A stretch of 64,000 nucleotides of DNA, taken from NCBI GenBank assembly GCA_032622095.1, contig CP136061.1, positions 52,585,762-52,649,761 on the forward strand, written 5' to 3'. How positions within the stretch are numbered: the stretch's first letter is position 1; each line of letters opens with the position of its first letter. This DNA comes from Siphonodentalium dalli (lineage: Eukaryota; Mollusca; Scaphopoda; Gadilida; Siphonodentaliidae). Below the pieces are notes generated by a model. It was given only the letters and a program-made list of their open reading frames with translations. It was not told where the DNA came from and did no database searches. The position numbers and the translations under genes are program-made. Shown in pieces: positions 9,840 through 21,703 of this stretch.

Positions 9840-12740
9840 AGTGGACGACATACTCACATTTTGTTTTTCTTTCCACTTACAATTATTTTGCCACACTAAT
9901 TTTATATAAATAAAAAATGGCCAATTTGCAACAACCAAAACAATTACCAGCCAAGCAGCCACATCCACACAAACTATATTACTTAGAGCAAACACAAGAG
10001 AGCATCTATAAGTAGGCAGCGATGTGGTCCTTTCATTCCGTAGGGATATTTTGAGTAGGGTAATTCACTAACTTGCTCTCTTCAGGTAGGGACAATAATT
10101 CAGTCATAGTTTGGTCCATCTCCAATATTTAGGCATTTCTTGTTGTAATGGAAAAAGACTTGCATTCCAAGTAAGGTCCTATTATAACACACCACCAAAT
10201 GCAGAGTTCTCAGCAAGATATCTTAGAAACCCATATTTTTTATTTTTTTGTGTTTGCTTTTAACATTTACTAGGCAAGTTCAATTTGTAAATTAAGACCT
10301 CCTAAAAGTAGATTGTGACAACACCGCTTGGTTTTTTACAATCATCCTCGTAAAACACTGTCAGTCACCATGCTTGAATAGTTGTCGACAATCGATTGGA
10401 CACATTCCTCAAACGATAGCCACCATTTTGTATACACATATTTAATTTTAGCTATGATATTGATGAGTGAGAACAATAAGAAATGGAAACCCAAAGTATG
10501 CACAACAACTTAATCACACACACTTTCAATTTGCAGTGAGGTGGCTGCCATTTATTCAAATGCAATTAGCTGCATTCATTGACATTCATAATAATTAGAT
10601 CGCGACAAAGACGGCATGAGACCAAAGCCACGGTGTGATATGTCCATTGTATATGTATGTCAGGGGAGATGCCTTTAACCATTTTGTCGCCATTTGACAA
10701 GTCATTTTAGCCATTTATATTTATTTATCGCATTAGGGTAAAATGGTTAACGGCAGCGCGAACACTGGGAGTCACTGCGTGTTAAAATGTTGAGTCTCAA
10801 GTGAGTCATGATATATCCATATGATATCCAATCATCAGCACAAATAGCGCTTTCTGTCATATCGTAACAGGAGTGTGCATGTAATATCCAGGTCATGGAT
10901 TGAAACATGAGCAGAGCCTTATTGAAATACCACTCTCTGGCGGGTCACACTCGTCTGCGAGCTATTGATGCCCTGATATTATGAACGGTTTGTGAATGGG
11001 TATAATTCGCTCAGAACCATCACTGTAGTAATTTTCACACCAGGTTATATTCAGTATTCATAAACAGCTCAAGTCGAAATTTGCATGCTAAATATTTGGT
11101 TAAGATTCCTTGATCAATGGTGGTAACCGGAAAGTAGGTCTAAATAACTATCAGTTCTTTGGATTTGTCCATCAGTCTGTCTGGGTCAGTTTGTGTTTTA
11201 ATTTTATGAAGATTTCAGAGTTAATAAATTGTTCTGAAGAATCTTAGCCACCAGCTGTGCTCAGGTACAATGAACTAAATGTTGGACTTAAATAACTGAT
11301 AGTGGTATTAAATGCTATTTCTAGTAAAACAATGTCACAAATCATGTTTTGTATCCACGCTTTGGTAAGCAATGGCCATGTTTTGTAAAGATGCAGTAAG
11401 TTTCGCAAGTCGTAGACACGCAGTTGCAATAATAGGTCCACAATGACAGTGTACATCTTCATTGGAAATTCCATGAGTAATACATGGATATCATGAGTAT
11501 GTGTAGCTGTTTTAAATGCTAATTGTAAGTCACCCAAATGCCATAAAACATATGCCAGGAAGGGCCAAGATGGTAGATATACAATTATATTAAGTGAATA
11601 GCAATTGGTCCCACACATATTGATACTTTTAACTATATTCACAGTAGCATTAGTTATAAATGGTCTACCTCTTTCCAAACATGTGTTATGTAGTTACGGG
11701 GGTATACAATATTAAATATGAATCGAAGATCCCTGTCCGGAAATGCTTCTATCGATTAATATTGATTATATTTCAAATATTTCTGGTCTAAAACGTGTGG
11801 TTGTTTAGCTAACGAACAATAGTGGTTAATGTTAGCAGATATTTCACATTTGGAGCATAGCGATGGGAACACCCTAATATTCTCTATCGCTATATGGTAT
11901 CGCTTGAATGTTCTGTTCTAAAATAGAACAATAAAATGTTCCGCTTAATCATCTCATTTTATTATAAAATATTCTAAATAAAATGAATATTAACTTAAAT
12001 AAGCGTTTCCAAACATGGGTCTTTAATTATTAGTTTATACCCATAAACTATTTCAAAAATTTTATATGAAGAGATAGTCCATCGTTAATTTACCGGTTTA
12101 AAACTGGTATCAGCATATGTTTAGATTCAATTTCAGTGAACATATATATACTAATTTAATGTTTATGTCACGCCGCCCTGTTACTGAAACAATGTCATTT
12201 GGACTTGGCATGAACACGTTTTTGAATAACGTAGTGCGCTATTATAATATTATGACATTGGTGGTGGCAATGAAATATATGAATGGATATTACTATTTTG
12301 TTCACTTACAATATATCTGGGTGCATTGCATGTTGTGATTCTATAAACTCGTGGCACTGAAAAAGAATATGATTTTTCTACATGTAGACAGGTTAGCACG
12401 GGATGAGAGGATAAATGTCTAAATGCAGATAATGATTATTAATGAGTATTTGGGCAATTTGACACACATGCACACAAAATCAATATTTGCTGGTTTTCAA
12501 AAGAAATCAGCTGTATATAAGGCTCACCGTTTTGGTATGATTCAAATACAGTTCGCTTTGATTCAGTTTCAGAAATGTTTCGTATTGGGCCAAAAATATG
12601 TCAACTAATATGGACTTATTATCTGGGTTTGAAATCCAAAAATACCCTTAGTTTGGAATCATGTCTGGTATACTAAGAACCCAGATCAAACTACATGCGA
12701 AACAATATACCAATAAAACATGATTTTTAGGGCGTTATGG
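9840..12740. other. No gene seen (2.9 kb)
   Basis: AT-rich sequence. A 144-codon open frame on the minus strand (11678-11244) is the longest but shows no family motif or splice context I can defend. At 10660-10768 a block ends in GGTTAACGGCAGCGCGAACACTG, again hAT-like terminal sequence. Nothing else was recognised. Confidence 0.5.
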
Positions 12741-12741
12741 A

Positions 12742-12988
12742 CAGGAATGATTAACATCCCGCGGTCATATTAGAGGCCCGAGACACAGTCGATGGCCGCT
12801 AATAGGTCCGAGGGTTGTTAATCATTCCTGGAGGGCCGTTAATAAACCATGGCGCGCGACAAAATCATGCTATTATTATTAATACCACTCAATCCGTGTG
12901 TGATCACGTGATTGGTGACTTAACCGGAAGCGGGCGGCGGGCGTTATTGAAAACAAAGCTTCGTTAACGCCCGTCGCCCGCTTCCGGT
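12742..12988. repeat. Pair of hairpins: 89-bp palindrome and GC-rich stem
   Basis: The first palindrome (12742-12830) has arms starting CAGGAATGATTAACA and ending TGTTAATCATTCCTG. The second (12923-12988) pairs ACCGGAAGCGGGCGGCGGGC with GCCCGTCGCCCGCTTCCGGT across an 18-bp loop, with one mismatch. The GC content of the second stem is far above its surroundings. Probably two ends or modules of one foldback element. Confidence 0.7.
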
Positions 12989-12999
12989 CAACGTGGCCG

Positions 13000-14140
13000 C
13001 AAAATTATGGAATCTTATCATGCGTGCAAAACAATGTTAATCTACTAGAGAACGCCCTCTCTAAAGTGGTAATAATACAGGTAACCCACAAGTAATTAGT
13101 TTAGTCTTTCTAATATATAGGTTACACACGACATATAGTTGTTAATATAGGCAAGTCAGGTGATAGTAACCCTTTCGTTAGATAATAAGTTCAACAAATA
13201 ACCTATGGGAATCTGCTGAAATTATTATCTGAACATAGGCCTACTTATTTTTCGTAATATACATATATATTTACATAGACCATGTGTGATACAATAAAGC
13301 CTGTTCCGTGACTGATGAACTGCCAATTGGGTCCTGCGTTTCATATCCAAATAAAAGAGACCATAACACGAACAGACGTCACTCATACCTGGGTGACAAA
13401 GATCACTGAAGGCGAACGATACAATAACTGTGCGTGTTTTCTAAATAATTATTATTAAATAATTACTACTCAACAGAATATCTGCAACAAAAGAATGAAT
13501 TCGAGCCACGAATGAGTGCAAAAAACCCTCATGTGTTCTATGAACTTCGTAAACAACATGTTAATTATAATGAAAATGAGTAAATGACTTGAGCCATAAA
13601 CTCATTTACATTATAGTTACCATGTTATTTGCATCGATCATATATCACATGCTTGTATTTTGCACTCATCCATGGTTCAAATGCATTCATCTGTTGTATA
13701 TATTATGTTGAATATAATAGGAGATGGTCCCATAAATAGCCGGTGCCACTTTAATGATTTAGTTTTTCGTAACTAACATATATAATTATACTCACCAATC
13801 CACACACCTATCAAACAGACAGCTGCTATATAGGTTATAAGCCCTTTCCATTTCCTCATATTTGCGATGGCAGACTACAATAATGACGAAGACGATACAC
13901 AGACGAGAATTGCTGGAAACCACTATAATATGCAGGGTCCATACATGTAGATCTTCCGGGAACACAGGCTCAGCATCACAACAAGAAATATCAACCTGTA
14001 AAGAGAAAACATTGCCATGTCAGCATTTAAACTTTCTCATTCTCTCTCAAACTGTCATCTGTCGTGCTCTCACTCTCTCACTATTCATCTTTCTCTTAAA
14101 TTTGCCTTTCTTTCTTCTCTCAATGAGTTATCGTTTATAG
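13000..14140. other. No gene seen; a hairpin at 13184-13246
   Basis: Holds one member of the GTTCAACAAA hairpin family and AT-rich sequence. A CT-rich stretch lies at 14038-14110. No exon with motif support. Confidence 0.5.
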
Positions 14141-14149
14141 TGTGGTCGT

Positions 14150-15992
14150 GGGAGGGTTGAACCCAGAATAAATTGGCCGATCTTGGTGTCATTCGACGCG
14201 GAAAAATACCAGGAACAACACGTCCAAAATCCGTTCATGGGAACATTTAGGATAAAAGATGACATCGACAATGGTATTGGAGTCGAAAAATGCTGAATTT
14301 CAGTGGTAAATTCTCCAATTAATGCCAAATTCGTTATAAATTGAAATATATACAAACAATGCTTGGTCGCAAATCATATCTTATAATGTATGTCCCAAAA
14401 TGGCTGCCAAACTGGACAAAATCGAATGAAATTTATGTTTTGTGCAAAATTGAATAGTTAGTCCTATAAGAGTGAACACATGCTCGAATTGTGCGACGAA
14501 GAATGATTGCAGAGTATAACAGAAACTATTTATCAGAGACGTATCTTACGAGAGAGCAAGCGAAAGCAGAGTCTCGTGCAATGATTGAATGTGGACTTTT
14601 GGGCGCCAAGAAACGGAAAAGTAACGCAGTTTTACCTGCATTGTTTACATTGAACCGTGTGATATATGTGTAATAAAACAGTTAACTGGGGTTTACTAGA
14701 GATGCATTGATTATGTGACCTTTTCTAGAAGCCGAAATATATGTACTCAGAGCAGTCTCACGAATGTAACCGATCATCATTTATTTTGATATATACAACA
14801 TCAAACCTTTCAAAGCTCACTGCTATATAACAGTATGATAGATATTCATATAGTACTGGGTCAAATGTGTATATCCTGTTGTCCGTGTCTCAAATTAGTA
14901 GTCATACCGAAACTCACTACGTTTTCTCCAACCGCATCACTAACGTTACCCTTCTCCCTAGTGTTACGCATAGCTGCTACACACAACACTATACATAGCA
15001 ACATTGCGTGAATGATCAACGTTGAAATAAGATCTTTAAGCGATGATCACCAGATATTAAGCACGAGTACGTGGGTGGTGATGGTTAGATAGTTTCAAAC
15101 AAAAAGATACTGAAAAATAATAGTGCGCATTGCATGTAAATCGGCGACTCAAGGAATTGAACATAACTGTCCGCTAAGAAACTGGTTTGGGAGCAGCATG
15201 AAAATTAGTCTTACATAAACTGTACGGTATACAGTCTCTTAGGTCTGGTGAGATGCTGTGCTAATATATTGAACATGAGTGTTTATTTATGGTATAATAA
15301 GCATTGCGACATAATTATGTGTATCATTTATTATCACGGAGAGTGTTGAACATTTCTAGTATTTATACCGAAACTCCGAAAGGGTGTGCACTTCAGTGTC
15401 TGCGCTACATTCAATAATTAGTCACGCCGAATGCAACTACCATGCAATGTGTGGCGAAACATTACTTCGTGTGTTGCATGCCCGAAATTATTATTTTTAA
15501 CCCGACAGTTGGGAGTTGGATAAGTAGAAAACCCACACTCTAAAGTCTTAAGCCATTGGGGGTTCACCTGCGTTGCAGTAACTAATGAATACTTCAGAAG
15601 GATCTGCTTTAATGCTATGTGTATCTCTAAAGATATTTAACAACAGACTTGTATATTACCAGTACCTGTTTTAACTCCTATGGTTATCCAATGTATTGCT
15701 TTCTTAATGGTTTGACAGCCATTTCATTACCGTGATTGTATTATTCGTTCCCGTACTCTAATTTCACATACACCGCTATAAATGCGTAAATCAGATGCCA
15801 CAATATATCGTATTATGACTTATTTCGAAAACTGATGTAATATAGACAACCACTTTGGACGCCATCTTGGATAACAAAGTTTTCCCAAAGCGGATATTTG
15901 CGGATTTTGGATATGTTGTTCCTGAGACTTTTCCGCATCGAATGACACCAACATCAGCTTGTATCCAATTTATTCCGGGTTGATCCCAAATT
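14150..15992. mobile_element. Long-inverted-repeat DNA element, copy 1
   Basis: The left end (GGGTTGAACCCAGAATAAATTGG, then GGTGTCATTCGACGCGG, then CCAAAATCCG) is matched inverted at the right end (CCGCATCGAATGACACC and CCAATTTATTCCGGGTTGATCCC). The arms are about 85 bp or longer. The interior is also present, diverged, at 38412-39845 in the same orientation, for example AATGGCTGCCAAACTGGACA around 14400 against 38630 and TGGACGCCATCTTGGATAAC near 15857 against 39785. A 60-codon ORF at 14491-14673 is broken in the second copy, so it is probably not a gene. Family not recognised. Confidence 0.65.
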
Positions 15993-16128
15993 CAGCTTCA
16001 AAGACCACATTATTACTCCAATCGGATAGCAAAAATAATGATCAGGATATCAATCAGTCCATCGCCATTTCGCGGATGTTAGTATTTGTAACACTGGTGG
16101 TTCTTGGACATTGTTTATGTAAAATATA

Positions 16129-17005
16129 GTATACTAGCCGATGAGCCCGACGTTGTCCGGGTTATTCAAAAACCAAATTTCAAGTCGATAGCTACACCCG
16201 TTTCCGAGATCTGGTCTGCGCATGCGCGAAGCTGGCGTCGCACGCGCTCGGCGACCCGATAAAATTCGTACCCGGGGCAAGATACATTCACATACCAAAT
16301 TTCAAGTCGATAGCTCCACCCGTTTCCGAGATCTCGTCTGCGCATGCGCGAAGCTGGCGTCGCACGGGCTCGGCGACCCGATAAAATTCGTATCCGGGGC
16401 AAGGTACATTCACATAGCAAATTTCAAGTCGATAGCTCCACCCGTTTCCGAGATCTGGTCTGCGCATGCGCGAAGCTGGCGTCGCACGGGCTCGGCGACC
16501 GATAAAATTCGTATCCGGGACAAGATACATTCACATAGCAAATTTCAAGTCGATAGCTCCACCCGTTTCCGAGATCTCGTCTGCGCATGCGCGAAGCTGG
16601 CGTCGCACGGGCTCGGCGACCCGATAAAATTCGTATCCGGGGCAAGATACATTCACATAGCAAATTTCAAGTCGATAGCTCCACCCGTTTCCGAGATCTG
16701 GTCTGCGCATGCGCGAAGCTGGCGTCGCACGGGCTCGGCGACCCGATAAAATTCGTACCCGGGGCAAGATACATTCACATACCAAATTTCAAGTCGATAG
16801 CTCCACCCGTTTCCGAGATCTCGTCTGCGCATGCGCGAAGCGGGCGCCGCACGGGCTCGCCAATACGAAAACGACCACCGCCTGGTCAAACTACACACAC
16901 GTACCAAGTTTCGTCCCTATCGGTCGAGAATCGTAGATTTGTATTAATGACAAACAGACAGACAGACAGACAGACAGAGGTCTTCAAAATATATATGAGA
17001 TAAGT
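16129..17005 (+). mobile_element. Pearl/Helentron-associated-type element with 122-bp tandem core and (CAGA)n
   Basis: The parts stand in the order known for bivalve pearl elements and HINEs: a head with ACTAGCCGATGAGCCCGACG (16134 on), a core of tandem units, a tetranucleotide microsatellite, and a short AT end. The core unit is 122 bp, with CAAGTCGATAGCT starting at 16181, 16303, 16425, 16546, 16668 and 16790. Units hold TGCGCATGCGCGAAGC. The microsatellite (CAGA)6 lies at 16953-16978 and the end reads TTCAAAATATATATGAGATA. The repeats give long phantom frames in all directions (RFRDLV...), which are not proteins. Heads and tails recur at 47.4, 59.8 and 63.8 kb. Confidence 0.7.
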
Positions 17006-18050
17006 GACTATAATCACTATATACAAGCCAAAAGTCATGACATCTATGGTATATGTAATTTATATAGTTAGTGTTATCTTTTGTTTCTTCTAATCGCTGA
17101 ACGTGCATTTATATAATTATATACATATGTTAACTTACCAAGTGTGTTTTGCATCATAACTATGCAATTTGCATATTAATACATTTACCCCCCCCCCCCC
17201 CCCTCCCACACTGTTCATATCCAACGATCCAAATATATTAACATGTTACGCTTATCCCTCATGTAAATACATTCAGATTTACAAGAAAGCCGGGTATCGC
17301 AATATTTTATTAAATTCATTGATAAGACGCACATGATGATTATATATAGTTACTTCCCATCTTACGGAATGCATTATTACAAGTAGCAATCCGGGTACTG
17401 ATGAGGCGGGTCATGCGCATCGATATGCATGTCACTGTTTATGATACTACCGTACATACATCAGTCCTGAAATCATTGCGATATACATTCATAGTCATTG
17501 GCGATATAAAATTAACATACACTGTACTTCTAGTATATATATACAGACTCCTGGAGTAGTCGAGTAGTGTATCTTGATCAGTTGTAATTATTCATTTTAT
17601 AGTTGGCGTCAAGGTCTGCTTAGCATGCGTTAGATGGTGTATATATGTGACATGTGGGACTAAGTGATACGGATAATAAAGAATCATAAGACATAACATA
17701 TTGAGAGAGAGTATAGTTGACATCAAATTGTTGCTGTATGTTATCGGAGATTTGCAGACATGCATGTTATATCGGTTGGAAACGGAGACGATAGTGAGCT
17801 ATAAGCTTTCTTTGGTCTTTTCGCCCACTTTGGAAGATGATACCCAATATTCATAAGATGATAATACAAGGTCTTGGTACCATGTCGTCTCACGAATACC
17901 TCACTAAGGCAGCATGGACCAACATATTGTATCTGAACGTTGCTATTTGATTGTCTATTTTTTAGCGGCTGATTGACTATGTGTTCGTTATAATGTATTG
18001 CAATTGTATGATAGGTAGATGTCGAAAAGTGTGGAGAGTAGGGTGGGTTA
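17005..18050. other. No gene seen; poly(C) at about 17187-17203
   Basis: AT-rich sequence with a 17-base C run. No motif-bearing frame. Confidence 0.5.
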
Positions 18051-18074
18051 GAACTGAGATGGAGGAAAGGAAGG

Positions 18075-18076
<2 letters not shown>

Positions 18077-18139
<63 letters not shown>
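18077..18139. repeat. (GA)n microsatellite
   Basis: About 31 uninterrupted GA dinucleotides; read in reverse they give a poly-Leu/Ser phantom frame. Confidence 0.95.
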
Positions 18140-18143
<4 letters not shown>

Positions 18144-18302
18144 GAGGAGTAGGGGGCAAATATGTCAACAGTGCGACCAACGCATAGTGAAATGTACCGG
18201 AGTCGAGGTCACATGTAAACATGCGGAAAAGTTAAGGGAAACGTATTCTTCTGAGTATGTTCTTCTGGAACTCTTAAAAAATTTGCAGATGTATGTATTT
18301 AT

Positions 18303-18569
18303 TTAAAGTGCATCACCATTTAGGAATAGGTTTGTTGTAATGTAAACAAAATCAGGTATATTTTCTGAAAGAATTTGACTGGATAATATAAAATGTGAAC
18401 ATTGAAATATGATGTGTTCGCAATCCTCGATACAGAGATTATTGTCGGATATATGGTTTGCAAATTTGTGGGCATTTAAATCACTACTTTTAGCTATAAA
18501 GCGTGCATGTTGAATCTGGGCATTTCGCGTATAACAGAATGAAAACCAAGGGATTATATCTGAGATTAC
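18303..18569 (-). pseudogene. LINE C-terminal fragment
   Basis: The minus-strand frame reads QHARFIAKSSDLNAHKFANH, then NLCIEDCEHIIFQC and SQILSENI. The spaced C...C-EH..FQC pattern with a preceding LN.H block is the C-terminal zinc-knuckle region of many LINE ORF2 proteins. No RT core is attached, so it is a truncated fragment. It is cut on its upstream side by the inverted-repeat element beginning at 18570. Confidence 0.55.
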
Positions 18570-19037
18570 CAATTGTGACCCGCCATATCAAATCCAGTCG
18601 GAAGTCGGGATTTTTTTTACCCTGTGTCAATGCATTCTCTTAAATATGCGAGTCGACCATAGGTCGCCTCGCATATATACGAGAATGCATTGGCCTAACA
18701 ATTTTTTACAATTTTAATAATTTGTTCTTGTGTTCTTTAACAATTTTATAATTTCACCCATACAGAGCCCCAGACAAACATGAGCAGATGATACTCTTCT
18801 ATATGCTTCTATATATGTGTGGGGCTCCCTGCAGGGTAATATATGTTTTTTATTTTATGTCCTAAAAATTGTAAGAAACATTTATTTAAAAAACATGATA
18901 AAAAATTGTTAGGCCAATGCATTCTCTTATATATGCGAGGCGACCTATGGTCGACTCGCATATATAAGATAATGCATTGGCACAGGGTAAACAAAATCCC
19001 GACTTCCAACTGGATTTGATATGGCGGGTCACAATTG
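18570..19037. mobile_element. Terminal-inverted-repeat element with two nested hairpins, ~468 bp
   Basis: CAATTGTGACCCGCCATATC and the following AAATCCAGTCGGAAGTCGGG at the left are repeated inverted at the right with very few changes. Just inside each terminus stands a copy of the GCATTCTCTTATATATGCGAG hairpin (18622-18694 and 18912-18984). The centre is AT-rich and non-coding. The superfamily is uncertain because the outermost CAATTG is itself a palindrome and obscures any target duplication. Confidence 0.75.
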
Positions 19038-19208
19038 CTTAATTCATGTGGATCTCCTGTGTTGGGACCAAGTGTTCCATATGCTTGCCGTTGCTAGGAC
19101 AATTTATTTGAGATGGGACTCATTATTATATCCCGGTACACGCAATTCATTTGCCAGCCTGTTTTCCAGAAAATCCGCACATTATCTGCTTACAATAGAA
19201 CTTGATTT

Positions 19209-19315
19209 AGGTTGATAATCTGTTGAAAATCGCCTCATTTTGAGTCGATAATGTGCTGTAAAAGAGAGTATTTTAGTCACATTATCGACTCATTAGGCGA
19301 TTTTAAGCAGATTAT
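19209..19315. repeat. Foldback hairpin
   Basis: GAAAATCGCCTCATTTTGAG then TCGATAATGTG pairs with CACATTATCGACTCATTAGG then CGATTTT, separated by about 20 bp. Related single arms (CACATTATCTGC, GATTATGTGC) flank it up to about 19490, so it belongs to a larger decayed foldback region. Confidence 0.6.
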
Positions 19316-19608
19316 GTGCTGACAATGACACATGTACACTAACTCACGACTTTTCAGGTGTACGCTCTTTAACATTGTGTTCACTGTGGCCCGCGCCATA
19401 ACACGAAATGACCCCATTATCTACTTATTTTAGAATAAAATAATCACATTATTTACCTATTTCACTTTATAGGTCGATTATGTGCGTATTTGCTCGAGGA
19501 TAATTTATGTTGCATTTGCTTTTCGGATTTCTTTGTTCGACGCTTCAAATACTCGGTAAGAGACGATATTCTTTAGTTATTGTGGCGCGGTTCCATTTGC
19601 TTCACCAT

Positions 19609-19687
19609 TTGCTCAACCAACAGAACAGATATTCCCGCCTGTATTTCTTGCTCAACCAACAGAACAGATATTCCCGCCTGTATTTCC
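19609..19687. repeat. 39-bp perfect tandem duplication
   Basis: GCTCAACCAACAGAACAGAT and the following ATTCCCGCCTGTATTTC occur twice head to tail at 19609 and 19648. It gives a repeated peptide in a 78-codon frame that otherwise shows no family signature. Confidence 0.8.
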
Positions 19688-19744
19688 CTTTGAGGCAGAT
19701 TTCCAAAATTTATTATTTTTGTTTGTTTCCAAGCTGTTTGTAAT

Positions 19745-21170
19745 TGTTTCTCTTAATTGTTAAAGCCTAATTTTACCTTGGCAAGAAACATTCGCAACCC
19801 GTCTGCAGGACATATCACACATGTTTATGTTGGACAACACAACAAAAATGGGATAATCAAACGTATGATATTACATTGTATTTGAGCTTAAAATAGGACT
19901 GATGCATATAATATATAATTAAGGCTTGTTAGCTTTTCGTGGACGCAGTTGTGGAATCTTCAGATAAATATTTTAAGATATGACATGGTTTGCGCATCGG
20001 GACAAAGACGTCGCTAATTAGTGTGCAATAGACCAAATCAAATATTGTGGGGCCATATCGACCCCAACGTATGTGTAAATCTATGGACGCTCCCATAACA
20101 TTATATGTAGCCGCATTGGAAATGCGATATTGTATTTCCGTGTTATGCATTGCTGCGACTTCCGTTTATAAGAATCGTAAGGGTCATTAACATGGCGATA
20201 AATAGTTGGGCATATTATTTTGGTCGGAGACTATTTTTGCTCGGTTTTTAGACAGGAACTAGTCCGGGTAAATTGTCTCCGTTTACAAGCATTTTGAAAT
20301 ATAGGGGGCATTCTGTAGAAAGGCTATGCATGTTTTGCTTAGCATCGTAGCGTGGTTAGGGCACTATTGCGGGAGAATGCTTTCTTGCGTTGTGCATGTT
20401 AGATCCAATTGTATCATTGGATAGATGACGTCCGAATAGCACTACATGTACATCATTCGAGGAACCCTGTCGCGACAGAAATGCAGAAAATTATTCACAA
20501 TGACTAGGGTTATGTTAGTCATAACGACTAAGAAATGATTGCGGCATTAGACTGGAATTGTATTGGTCAAAATGACTGAATAGACAATTAGGCATGTTTG
20601 TATATGCCTATATGTAATTACATCCGGGTAACACACATCAAAACCATTGCTCAGGTGAAAAGCCACAAATCATGGTAACATCGTCAATGTTGAAATACAC
20701 GAAAACACACTCCCACCTATTCTCACCCCTGTTCACTATGACACCGTGACCAACAGCATATCAGATTTTTCTGAAGTTAGCTGCCTACAGGGTTGTGGCT
20801 TCACTTATTTCGTGTTCATTTCAATGACGTCTATAACTATTTCACTATCAAAATAATTATTTGTAGCATATAAACATTCATCTTCACAACAAATTGATGA
20901 TGCAGTTTTACACTATGTAAATCGGTCAAGGCAGGGGAGGGGGGGGGTTAGTAAAAAATTTGCAGGAAGGTATGCCGTTTTTTTGCATCTGGCATTTTCG
21001 GGGACCCACCACCCCCAACCCAAACCTGCAAACACCCCCCCCCCCCAAATTTCACTAAAATTGGTCTAAAATCTCATAAAACTCTACTGATATCACTCTT
21101 ATGATTGGGAATGATCTCAATTAGTTCAAATAACAGTCTAGCCTGTTTCAGAAGCTGTTTTATTTGGAAA
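19745..21170. other. No gene seen; G- and C-rich MITE-like block at 20935-21060
   Basis: Mostly AT-rich sequence. GGTTAGTAAAAAATTTGCAG at 20949 is the inverted counterpart of sequence at 24225-24255 (CTGCAATTTTTTTACTAACC), so a small repeat of this type occurs here and in both flanks of the second LINE. Confidence 0.5.
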
Positions 21171-21703
21171 TTATTGTTTTTATAAATTGCTGATCATCTG
21201 TAAACCTAGGTCATTGTGCAGAATACACAAAATTTCATAATTTCTATTTCCTGATTAGTCTGTCAACCAGCCCGTTATCTAACATATTCCATACCACTTA
21301 TGTTAGTCTACTGGCGCAACTTACTTCTATTATACTAAACTTTGGGAGCCTATATTCAGCATCGGAGATACCTGTGGCCCCCTTTGTTGGACTTCGCACA
21401 CAATTTGATCTTAGACAGAGTCTTCAATTAGCGGCGGCCCCTTTGTGCGCTTCAAGCACATTTGGTCATTGAAACATTTTGCTTTATATATATTGTTTTA
21501 ATATAATTTTTTTAAAGATTGAATTCCTTGCTCAATTTAACAAATCCAATTTTATTTAATTTTTTTTAATTAAATTTTTTGAAAAACTAATACCATTATA
21601 ACATCCGCCACGGTACCCCGAGTCGCCACATCAAATTTGGCTGAACTCGGTCCAGGGGTCTGAGAGAAAAATCCGGACAGATCCTACTCGTTTATATATA
21701 TAG

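Noticed and set aside
11244-11678. 144-codon minus-strand ORF
   Set aside because: Long for AT-rich DNA but no recognisable motif, start context or splice partner; could be chance.
16166-17003. Overlapping frames of 75-175 codons on both strands
   Set aside because: They are translations of the 122-bp tandem repeat in frames kept open by the unit; all repeat the same peptide (RFRDLVCACAK or its shadows) and have no independent support.
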